In this document: in pieces, positions 1 through 5,466 of the stretch
Layout: every line of letters begins with the position of its first letter
How positions within the stretch are numbered: the stretch's first letter is position 1
Source of the DNA: Pedobacter sp. UBA2067
Lineage (GTDB): Bacteria; Bacteroidota; Bacteroidia; Sphingobacteriales; Sphingobacteriaceae
Assembly (NCBI GenBank): GCA_002333205.1
Contig: DDAD01000166.1
Span: 23,232 to 29,284, forward strand
DNA length: 6,053 bases
Direction: 5' to 3'
The notes under the pieces: model-generated
Database searches by the model: none
What the model saw: only the letters and a program-made list of their open reading frames with translations
Told to the model about the DNA's origin: nothing
Translations under genes and position numbers: made by a program

Positions 1-741
1 GAAATAATCCCTTACACCGTCGCAGTATTCATCATCGAAGTTTACGGCCTGCCCCCAGGGTGTATGATATTTGTCCGTGAAATAAGGACCAAATTCTCCG
101 AAGTAATTGCCTTCGGGTCCCATGTGATTGTAGACAACATCAAGAATCACAGCGATGCCTTTGGCATGACAGGTATTTACAAGTTCCTGCAGTTTGGCCG
201 CACCGCCATAAGAATGTTGTACCGCAAATGGGAATACGCCATCATAACCCCAGTTACGTGCACCAGGGAACTGCGCTACAGGCATGATCTCGATGGCATT
301 AATACCCAGCTCAATCAGGTGATCCAAATGTTCCGCGATGCCGTCGAAATCTCCGGCTGCGGAGAATGTGCCGGTATGGATTTCATAAATGATATAGTTG
401 TTAAGTTCAGGATTCTTCCATTCTTCATCGGTCCATTCTGCTGCTTGGAGGTCTACTACAGCTGATGCCTCATGTACGCCTTTAGGCTGGCTTAATGATG
501 CCGGATCAGGAAGTCTTTTTGTCCCGTCAATAACGAATTTATATGAATCATTTGGCTGGAGCTGATCTGTTGTTGCACGCCAATATCCTTTGTTGTGTCT
601 TTGGAGGCTTACAAGCGATCCGCTTTCTAATTCTACTTCGACGCTTTCAGCAGTTGGTGCCCAAAGGCAAACCTCCGCCTGCTGTGCATCATTGAAGTTA
701 ATCCCAACCCTTCTTTGTTTTAGGTAAGCGTTTTCTTTCAT
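1..741 (-). CDS. treZ: Malto-oligosyltrehalose trehalohydrolase, N-terminal part (cut by window edge)
   Basis: A GH13 enzyme that releases trehalose from maltooligosyl-trehalose made by TreY, in the cytoplasmic TreY/TreZ route from glycogen or maltodextrin. The reverse strand reads 247 uninterrupted codons from ATG at 741 to the window edge. Residues about 10-98 form a CBM48-like beta-sandwich (VCLWAPTAESVEVEL, then GYW and YKFVIDG). The stretch LPDPASLSQPKGVHEAS (77-93) is a TreZ hallmark. The GH13 barrel begins at YEIHTGTF (119-126), followed by NWGYDG (163-168) and conserved region I, DVVYNH (201-206). GPEGNYFGEFGPYFTDKYHT (208-227) is again TreZ-like rather than branching enzyme. The nucleophile and acid/base regions lie beyond the edge; the family is usually about 600 aa. 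An in-frame TAA lies 11 codons upstream and no ATG/GTG/TTG lies between, so 741 is the likely start. A GlgB- or GlgX-like enzyme is the less likely alternative. No partner gene is visible. Confidence 0.9.
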   Translation of the reverse strand, partial: MKENAYLKQRRVGINFNDAQQAEVCLWAPTAESVEVELESGSLVSLQRHNKGYWRATTDQLQPNDSYKFVIDGTKRLPDPASLSQPKGVHEASAVVDLQAAEWTDEEWKNPELNNYIIYEIHTGTFSAAGDFDGIAEHLDHLIELGINAIEIMPVAQFPGARNWGYDGVFPFAVQHSYGGAAKLQELVNTCHAKGIAVILDVVYNHMGPEGNYFGEFGPYFTDKYHTPWGQAVNFDDEYCDGVRDYF

Positions 742-873
742 ACCTACATCAATGCCAAAGCCCGGAGAAATGTTTTAAAATTCTGTACACCCACAATACC
801 CTATTTTAATGCGGCAGATACGATTGGTACGTACAAACACTCAGAAGGTTAAATAAAATATTTTTCAGGAAAC

Positions 874-904
874 GTTGCAATATTCATTTCTTGTACTACA
901 TTTG
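874..904 (+). promoter_or_regulatory. Bacteroidota-type promoter of the ABC/GntR operon
   Basis: TACATTTG at 897-904 matches the -7 consensus TAnnTTTG of the Bacteroidota primary sigma factor exactly. GTTG at 874-877 fits the -33 TTTG box in three of four bases, and the 19-bp spacing is normal. Transcription would start near 911, giving a leader of about 42 nt to the ATG at 953. No Shine-Dalgarno sequence precedes that ATG, which is usual in this phylum. The -7 element lies inside the dyad 892-916. Confidence 0.65.
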
Positions 905-916
905 TACTGTACTACA
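892..916. promoter_or_regulatory. Imperfect dyad over the promoter, candidate GntR (YtrA-type) operator
   Basis: The 25-bp segment has TGTACTACA at each end (892-900 and 908-916). Each copy is TGTA-N-TACA, so the copies are direct repeats and each is also a small inverted repeat; together they form a 25-bp dyad centred on 904. A third GTAC lies at 904-907. The dyad covers the -7 element and the predicted start point, so a bound dimer would block RNA polymerase. From memory of the family, the B. subtilis YtrA site is an inverted repeat with TGTA/TACA-containing arms of similar overall length. Assignment to the GntR protein at 2572-2955 is inference from this resemblance and from operon membership. 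Confidence 0.55.
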
Positions 917-952
917 TAACTAATACACCAATTTATCCAATAATCACGCATT

Positions 953-1783
953 ATGATAAAGCTTTCGAACCTGAATTTTGGCTACAATAAGAAGTCGCTA
1001 TTATTCAAAAACCTAAACCTTGAACTGAAAGTCGGGCACATTTATGGACTGCTCGGAAAAAATGGTGCAGGGAAATCAACCCTATTGAAAAATATGGCAG
1101 GGCTTGTATTTCCCACAGGCGGGCAGTGTAGCGTTAACGGCTACAATGCTGCCGATCGTCAGCCAGCTTTTCTGCAGGACCTGTTCTTCATTCCCGAAGA
1201 AGTTTATCTTCCGCCTCTGACCGCACGCGGATTTGTGGATAGTAGCGGACAGTTTTATCCAAAATTCGATCATGCTGTTTTTTTCGAAATGCTAACCGAG
1301 TTTGATGTACCCACCGACAAGATGTTGAGCAAACTGTCTTTCGGTCAGCAAAAAAAGGTGATGATCGCTTTTGGTATTGCGACCAATACAAGCTTGCTGA
1401 TCATGGATGAACCGACAAATGGCCTTGATATTCCATCAAAAGTGCAGTTCCGGAAGATAATTGCTGCTGCCTTTACAGATAATCGCTGCATCATCATTTC
1501 TACACACCAGGTTCGCGATCTGGATAGTTTGATTGATACTGTAGTTGTAATACATGATCAGGAGATTGTGCTGAACAAAAGCCTTGAAGAAATTTCGGAT
1601 AAGATCATTTTCAGTACCGCAGCACATGCGAACAAAGGTGGTATACTGTACCAGGAAGCAACGGACTTCGGTGTCAATACGATCAGCATTAACAACGCCG
1701 AAAACTATAGTAAGGTAGATATGGAACTACTCTTCAATGCGATAACCAACAAAAGTAAGGCTGTAACCGAATATTTAAACTAA
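953..1783 (+). CDS. ABC transporter ATP-binding protein (Ytr/Bcr-like, ABC-2 partner)
   Basis: Cytoplasmic ATPase of a two-gene ABC exporter or envelope-function transporter, 276 aa. Visible motifs are Walker A GKNGAGKS (35-42), signature LSFGQ (128-132, the canonical third-position Gly replaced by Phe), Walker B LLIMDE (148-153), D-loop GLD (157-159) and the H-loop His185 in STHQVRDL. The Q-loop region reads FFIPEEVYL (78-86) without an obvious Gln, a pattern also found in other ABC-2-associated ATPases. Residues after about 195 form a C-terminal tail ending in a motif (VDMELLFNAIT) that I associate with Bacteroidota relatives. The start at 953 fits the N-terminal beta strand of the family. 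It is the first gene of the operon, and the permease starts 4 bp after its stop. Regulation is probably through the dyad at 892-916. The substrate cannot be told from sequence; antimicrobial peptide or cell-wall stress functions are known for some relatives. Confidence 0.93.
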   Translation: MIKLSNLNFGYNKKSLLFKNLNLELKVGHIYGLLGKNGAGKSTLLKNMAGLVFPTGGQCSVNGYNAADRQPAFLQDLFFIPEEVYLPPLTARGFVDSSGQFYPKFDHAVFFEMLTEFDVPTDKMLSKLSFGQQKKVMIAFGIATNTSLLIMDEPTNGLDIPSKVQFRKIIAAAFTDNRCIIISTHQVRDLDSLIDTVVVIHDQEIVLNKSLEEISDKIIFSTAAHANKGGILYQEATDFGVNTISINNAENYSKVDMELLFNAITNKSKAVTEYLN

Positions 1784-1787
1784 CATC

Positions 1788-2570
1788 ATGAACAACACAT
1801 TTGATCTGCAGCGCTTCGGCCTATTACTGTCTAAGCATACCAAAGAAAACGGCCGCACCTACATGCTTTCACTAGCAGTACTCGCTGCGATATTATGCAG
1901 CTTCCTGACATTTGTCACCTATGCAGGTGGTGGTTATCTGGGTCCACACTTGCAAGCAACCTTCTACCTTGTTTTCAAGATATTGTCTGGAGCGATGTTC
2001 ACCAGCATTATCTTTAGTGCTTATGGAGATAAAAAGAAGTCCATCCCATTATTCACCTTACCCGTATCCAATCTGGAGCGCTATCTGGTTGGATGGATTT
2101 ATTCCTACGTCATTTTTCAAGTGCTATATACCTTGTGCTTCTATCTTGTAGACTTTGCTGTATTGAGCATAGCAAACCTGACAGCAGTGCAAAAGAATGA
2201 GGTAGTAAACATTATTACCGTTGAAGACTCCAAGTTCTACCCTGGACTAATGATTTTTACCTTTATCCATTCGGTATTTTTTCTGGGCGCAATATTCTTC
2301 AGGAATCTTCACTTTATCAAAACCGGCTTTGTCTTCTTCGGCAGTGTACTCGGTATTATCCTGATCAATGCGCCGTTACTTAGGCTCATTTTCGGTGGAA
2401 AGGCGGAATTTTCACCACCATTCGATTCCATTAGGATGATGGATGGTGAAAATGGCATCTCGCTAGACCCCGCCCCTGGATCAGAATTTTATCCATGGAT
2501 CTTGATTATTGTGATGTCATTGATCCTGTGGACCAGCGCATATTTTAAACTTAGAGAAAGGGAGGTGTAA
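1788..2570 (+). CDS. ABC-2-type membrane permease subunit
   Basis: An integral inner-membrane protein of 260 aa, expected to pair with the ATPase just upstream. Six hydrophobic segments can be seen at about 26-46, 59-79, 100-128, 153-172, 176-199 and 236-253, the usual ABC-2 count. The loop after the second segment, with KKKSIPLFTLPVSNLERYLVGW (residues 82 to 103), carries the LPxSxLE(R/K) motif that I associate with Bacteroidota permeases of this type and which probably meets the ATPase as a coupling element. A longer polar loop (about 202-232) lies before the last segment and is probably periplasmic or at the interface. The ATG at 1788 is 4 bp after the preceding stop and has no Shine-Dalgarno sequence. 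The gene ends 1 bp before gntR, and its last codons double as a strong Shine-Dalgarno for that gene. Substrate unknown. Confidence 0.88.
   Translation: MNNTFDLQRFGLLLSKHTKENGRTYMLSLAVLAAILCSFLTFVTYAGGGYLGPHLQATFYLVFKILSGAMFTSIIFSAYGDKKKSIPLFTLPVSNLERYLVGWIYSYVIFQVLYTLCFYLVDFAVLSIANLTAVQKNEVVNIITVEDSKFYPGLMIFTFIHSVFFLGAIFFRNLHFIKTGFVFFGSVLGIILINAPLLRLIFGGKAEFSPPFDSIRMMDGENGISLDPAPGSEFYPWILIIVMSLILWTSAYFKLREREV
2561..2567 (+). promoter_or_regulatory. Strong Shine-Dalgarno for the GntR gene, inside the permease 3' end
   Basis: GGAGGTG at 2561-2567 complements the 16S rRNA tail almost fully and lies about 6 nt (from GGAGG) before the ATG at 2572. It also encodes the final Glu-Val codons of the permease. 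Other starts in this window lack such a motif, as usual for Bacteroidota, so it stands out. It supports 2572 as the gntR start. Confidence 0.55.
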
Positions 2571-2571
2571 G

Positions 2572-2955
2572 ATGGAGTTTAGAGAAAATGAAGCGATTTA
2601 CCTGCAAATAGCAGCTTATATCAGTGAGCATATATTACTTGCAAAATGGACAAGGGAAGACAAAATTCCGTCTGTTCGAGAACTTGCGATACAGCTTGAA
2701 GTTAATCCAAATACCGTAGTACGAGCTTACGAGTTCCTTCAAAATAAAGAAGTGATCTATAATAAACGTGGAATTGGTTTTTACATCACCGACGATGCTG
2801 CTGAGAAAATCAAGTTATATAGCCGCGAGCGTTTTCTGGGGCAAGAATTACCAGAGCTGTTTCGCAACATGTATCTGCTGGACATCAAGATGGATGAACT
2901 TGAAAGACGTTATGAACAATTTAAAAATGAAAATTATCAATCTAAGAAATCATGA
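2572..2955 (+). CDS. GntR-family transcriptional regulator, YtrA subfamily
   Basis: A 127-aa DNA-binding protein. Residues about 8-73 form the GntR winged helix-turn-helix. AIYLQIAAYISEHIL is helix 1, and IPSVRELAIQLEVNPNTVVR (32-51) carries the turn and recognition helix with the family signature P-S-x-R-x-L-A and N-x-x-T-V. A wing follows with NKRGIGFYI (64-72). The remaining 55 residues are too few for an effector-binding FadR, HutC or MocR domain. This matches the YtrA subfamily, whose short helical tail only dimerises and which usually controls ABC transporter operons. It is placed third, 1 bp after the permease and overlapping the next gene by 4 bp (ATGA), so it is co-transcribed with its probable targets and likely autoregulates through the dyad at 892-916. 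The start is fixed by the Shine-Dalgarno at 2561-2567. The inducing signal is not visible. Confidence 0.92.
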   Translation: MEFRENEAIYLQIAAYISEHILLAKWTREDKIPSVRELAIQLEVNPNTVVRAYEFLQNKEVIYNKRGIGFYITDDAAEKIKLYSRERFLGQELPELFRNMYLLDIKMDELERRYEQFKNENYQSKKS

Positions 2956-3659
2956 AAGTGAGCACCATATTAATTATCGCTGCAGTGGCTGCAAGTGTTA
3001 TTGCACTTACTGCATTTAATCTTACTCAGAAGGCCTTTTACAACAAAGGCGACTGGAGGAACCGCTTTTACGGAATGGAATACGTCGCCATCAGAAACGT
3101 CACAGACATTGAGCTGGCGGACGCGGACAAAATGCAGGTGACCATTGAAAAAGGTGTAAAAGAAGGTTTATACACCAGCGCCTCCTTCAAGGAACATGTG
3201 AAGTGGTCGCAGAATGGAAGCAAACTGAAATTTGAAGTTACTGAAGATGCTAAAAAAGGTGCTCCATTCCGGAATGAGGGCTTCGTGCTCGTACTCAACA
3301 GAATTGATCACCTGAAAACAAGTCCCTACGTGCCGCTTAAGTTTCAAAAGACTTATCCGGCAGCGGAAGTGCTGATCAAAGGTTTTACACAAAACAGATT
3401 ACAACTTGACCTGGGTAAAACAGGCGAGGTAATTCTGGAGCAGGTGCAATTAGATAGTTTAATAGCGAATATCGGTAATCAGGAAGGTGGCGCGGGCTTA
3501 ACCATTGAAAAAGACGCCAAGATTAAGGTCGCAGACTTCACTATACCTGGCGCAAGCGGGCTTGGCTTGAATAATCCGGAGATCGTGAAGGCTACGTATA
3601 ATGTTTCTGAAAAGGCTACGGTGCGACTAAATGGGTCGGCATTGAAGATTCTCAAATAA
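2952..3659 (+). CDS. Membrane-anchored GIN/DUF2807-like envelope protein
   Basis: A 235-aa protein of uncertain function. Residues 5-24 form one hydrophobic helix after a Lys, either an uncleaved anchor or a signal peptide without a lipobox Cys. The rest, presumably periplasmic, is rich in alternating hydrophobic residues typical of beta strands. It contains YVAIRNVTDIELADADKM (44-61), the pair SKLKFEV (91-97), and a C-terminal part with repeated short turns (LQLDLGKTGEVILEQ, LDSLIANIG, VRLNGSALKI). This pattern resembles the head GIN/DUF2807 beta-helix proteins that are common in Bacteroidota and often encoded beside GntR/ABC or anti-sigma genes. The family assignment is by eye and moderate. 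The start codon overlaps the gntR stop as ATGA, implying translational coupling and a functional tie to the transporter. It ends about 75 bp before the terminator at 3734-3768. A purely lineage-specific periplasmic protein is the alternative. Confidence 0.7.
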   Translation: MKVSTILIIAAVAASVIALTAFNLTQKAFYNKGDWRNRFYGMEYVAIRNVTDIELADADKMQVTIEKGVKEGLYTSASFKEHVKWSQNGSKLKFEVTEDAKKGAPFRNEGFVLVLNRIDHLKTSPYVPLKFQKTYPAAEVLIKGFTQNRLQLDLGKTGEVILEQVQLDSLIANIGNQEGGAGLTIEKDAKIKVADFTIPGASGLGLNNPEIVKATYNVSEKATVRLNGSALKILK

Positions 3660-3733
3660 TAATTCAAATTTTTTACATCAGATACAATAAAGCGGCTTGA
3701 TTGTCGTCTATATATCTGAGAGCGTTAATTTAG

Positions 3734-3768
3734 ACGGGGGTATTTCGGACGAAATATCTCCGTTTTTT
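3734..3768 (+). terminator. Intrinsic terminator between the ABC operon and the dehydrogenase
   Basis: Arms 3734-3746 and 3751-3763 pair over 13 bp in RNA, with two G-U wobbles and no mismatch, closed by a GGAC tetraloop (3747-3750) and followed by a run of six T (3763-3768). There is no T-run on the other side, so it acts only on plus-strand transcription. It sits 16 bp before the dehydrogenase ATG. It may end the ABC operon, or act as a conditional terminator in the dehydrogenase leader. Confidence 0.85.
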
Positions 3769-3784
3769 GTTTAAAAAAGATCCT

Positions 3785-5158
3785 ATGTCCATACAGTCCA
3801 TTAATCCGGTAAACGGCGAAATCATCCAGCGCTATACTGCCACCAGCGAAGCTGAAGTAAACAGCAAAATTGATCAGGCGCATGAAGCATGGAAAAGCTG
3901 GCGCCGGGTTCCGCTACACCAAAAAGCAGACCTGTTGATGAAGGCGGCGGCAATACTGCGGACGCGTAAAGATGCACTTGCGATGGTAATGGCACTGGAA
4001 ATGGGCAAGCCTCTAAAAGACGGCCTAGGAGAAGTTGAAAAGTGTGCGGCTGTTTGCGAGTATTATGCGCAGCATGGACAGGAATATTTATCCGATGAGC
4101 TGGTTTCGACCGAAGCGAGCAAAAGTTATATCGCTTATCAACCTATTGGTATTGTGTTGGCCGTGATGCCATGGAACTTTCCGTTTTGGCAGGTTTTCCG
4201 TTTTCTGGCCCCAGGACTAATGGCTGGTAACTGTGGATTGTTAAAACATGCCTCCAATGTACCAGGCTGTGCCTTAGCCATAGAGGAAGTACTTTTAGAG
4301 GCAGGCTTTCCGGAACATGTATTCCAAACCTTGCTGATCGACAGCAAGGCTACCAGAAAAGTGATTGAACACCCGTTGGTACGAGCAGTAACCCTGACGG
4401 GCAGCACGGAAGCGGGCATGCAGGTTGCACAACAGGCAGCTGGGCTGCTCAAAAAGTCGGTGCTGGAGTTGGGCGGCAGCGATGCCTATCTGGTACTTGA
4501 GGACGCCGACATGGAAGCTGCTGCGGAAACCTGTGTAAAAAGCCGTTTGATAAACAATGGCCAGAGCTGCATTGCTGCCAAGCGGTTTATACTACTTGAA
4601 GGCATTGCAGATGAATTTACGGAAATTTTTACAGCGAAGATGGCCAGCAGGATTACAGGGGATCCCTTACAAGAGGGTACGCAGCTGGGACCTATGGCCA
4701 GAAAGGACTTGCGAGACGAACTACACCAGGACGTGCAAAAGAACATTCAGGCGGGTGCTAAATGCATCCTGGGTGGTGAAATTCCAGACATTTCAGGAAA
4801 CCATGCCTTTTACACCCCAACCATCCTGACAGGTATTAAGAAAGGTATGCCAGCCTATGAAGAAGAGACTTTTGGTCCGGTAGCATCTATGATTACCGCT
4901 ACAAACATGGAAGAAGCAATCTACATCGCCAATGACACAAAGTTCGGCTTGGGTGCTGCAGTATTCAGTCGCAACATTGCGCGCGCGGAACAGATTGCCA
5001 GGGAGGAGTTGCAGGCTGGCTCCTGCTTTGTGAACAGCCTTGTTAAATCAGATCCGCGTTTGCCCTTTGGCGGCATCAAAGGTTCCGGATATGGAAGGGA
5101 GCTCGGCTTGGTTGGTATGCACGAATTTGTAAACATTAAAACAGTTTATCTCGCTTAA
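3785..5158 (+). CDS. NAD(P)-dependent succinate-semialdehyde dehydrogenase (Sad/YneI-like aldehyde dehydrogenase)
   Basis: Cytoplasmic enzyme oxidising an aldehyde, most probably succinate semialdehyde to succinate as in GABA breakdown, with NAD(P)+. The protein is 457 aa, a complete aldehyde dehydrogenase of normal Sad-type length. Key residues are Asn131 in MPWNFP, Lys154 in LLKHASN (cofactor binding), the nucleotide-fold turn TGS (205-207), general base Glu228 in LELGGSD, catalytic Cys262 in GQSCIAAKR, and EETFGPV (360-366). HASNVPGCA, LELGGSD and the tail ending in GLVGMHEFVNIKTV strongly recall E. coli Sad (YneI). A TTG at 3767 gives a 6-residue longer reading, but it lies in the terminator T-run, and the family begins close to INPVNGE, so ATG 3785 is chosen. 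No GABA transaminase gene is in the window. Other small aldehydes are possible substrates. Confidence 0.92.
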   Translation: MSIQSINPVNGEIIQRYTATSEAEVNSKIDQAHEAWKSWRRVPLHQKADLLMKAAAILRTRKDALAMVMALEMGKPLKDGLGEVEKCAAVCEYYAQHGQEYLSDELVSTEASKSYIAYQPIGIVLAVMPWNFPFWQVFRFLAPGLMAGNCGLLKHASNVPGCALAIEEVLLEAGFPEHVFQTLLIDSKATRKVIEHPLVRAVTLTGSTEAGMQVAQQAAGLLKKSVLELGGSDAYLVLEDADMEAAAETCVKSRLINNGQSCIAAKRFILLEGIADEFTEIFTAKMASRITGDPLQEGTQLGPMARKDLRDELHQDVQKNIQAGAKCILGGEIPDISGNHAFYTPTILTGIKKGMPAYEEETFGPVASMITATNMEEAIYIANDTKFGLGAAVFSRNIARAEQIAREELQAGSCFVNSLVKSDPRLPFGGIKGSGYGRELGLVGMHEFVNIKTVYLA

Positions 5159-5188
5159 AGCTAATTTGTGCCAGTTTTTGTGAATGGT

Positions 5189-5234
5189 AATTAAATGTTT
5201 TTGGCATTTAATTTGGTTTATCATTTATAAACCA
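5189..5234 (+). repeat. Two back-to-back perfect inverted repeats (tandem hairpins)
   Basis: Hairpin 1 pairs AATTAAATG (5189-5197) with CATTTAATT (5205-5213), 9 bp with a 7-nt loop. Hairpin 2 begins at the next base: TGGTTTAT (5214-5221) pairs with ATAAACCA (5227-5234), 8 bp with a 5-nt loop. Both are AT-rich and have no T-run after them, so they are poor intrinsic terminators. Hairpin 2 ends 7 bp before the ATG at 5242, across the ribosome-loading region. Roles in mRNA processing, translation control or as a protein site are all possible. Confidence 0.65.
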
Positions 5235-5241
5235 GCATACT

Positions 5242-5466
5242 ATGAAAACTTTACCGCACTTAAAACAGATTACCTATGGCGTTATAATTGTTGCATTTCC
5301 ATTCATTTTCTCCGCATCCAACGGTTTGAAGACTCCTGAAGTTCAACCAAGGCCTAAGAAACACTTTACTTTTCCAATAAACAATCCCGAGGAAACGATA
5401 AACATTCTTAAAGCCACCGTAGACAGCCTCAAAAGCAGCAGCAATAAGTTGACAATGGCAAATTAA
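5242..5466 (+). CDS. Small exported hypothetical protein
   Basis: I do not recognise this 74-aa protein. The N-terminus has Lys2 and Lys8 followed by a hydrophobic core at about 12-24 (GVIIVAFPFIFSAS), consistent with a Sec signal peptide, with possible cleavage after SAS near residue 26, or with a single membrane anchor. The remaining 46 or so residues begin Pro- and Lys-rich (TPEVQPRPKKH) and end with a probable amphipathic helix (PEETINILKATVDSLKSSSN). There is no Cys, so no lipoprotein or disulfide. The ATG at 5242 has no Shine-Dalgarno and lies just after the tandem hairpins; no clear promoter was found between 5159 and 5241. The TAA is directly followed by another ATG (5467). Base use does not look out of place. 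It could be a spurious ORF, but the signal-peptide logic argues for a real gene. Confidence 0.6.
   Translation: MKTLPHLKQITYGVIIVAFPFIFSASNGLKTPEVQPRPKKHFTFPINNPEETINILKATVDSLKSSSNKLTMAN

Larger units (their letters stand above)
742..952. other. Divergent intergenic region between treZ and the ABC operon
   Basis: This 211-bp AT-rich spacer separates two divergently transcribed genes. The half nearer the ABC operon holds a good Bacteroidota-type promoter and a dyad (annotated separately). I could not find a convincing treZ promoter on the minus strand. GTAC occurs six times between 785 and 912 (785, 827, 831, 893, 904, 909), including TGTACA at 784-789 and GTACGTAC at 827-834, although about one per 256 bp is expected. 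The only ORF inside is a 15-codon one (809-856), which I do not consider real. Confidence 0.7.

Noticed and set aside
64..465. 133-codon plus-strand ORF
   Set aside because: It lies fully antisense to treZ, whose frame has clear TreZ motifs throughout; the product has no recognisable domain.
742..774. In-frame extension of TreZ upstream of ATG 741
   Set aside because: The translation is open for ten codons back to a TAA (ending in GFGIDVG), but no ATG, GTG or TTG is available; an ATT start would be needed.
809..856. 15-codon ORF ahead of the ABC operon promoter
   Set aside because: It ends before the predicted promoter at 874-904, so it would not be in the operon leader, and it is short enough to be chance.
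2952..3659. Anti-sigma factor or lipoprotein reading of the fourth operon gene
   Set aside because: There is no cytoplasmic sigma-binding domain before the hydrophobic helix and no lipobox Cys; beta-rich GIN-like character fits better.
3767..3784. Upstream TTG start for the aldehyde dehydrogenase
   Set aside because: The TTG is part of the terminator T-run and adds only six residues that the family lacks; ATG 3785 fits better.
5184..5340. Overlapping ORF of about 50 codons from ATG 5184
   Set aside because: It runs through both hairpins and then the 74-aa gene in another frame; its residue mix is not protein-like and the 5242 frame has a signal peptide.
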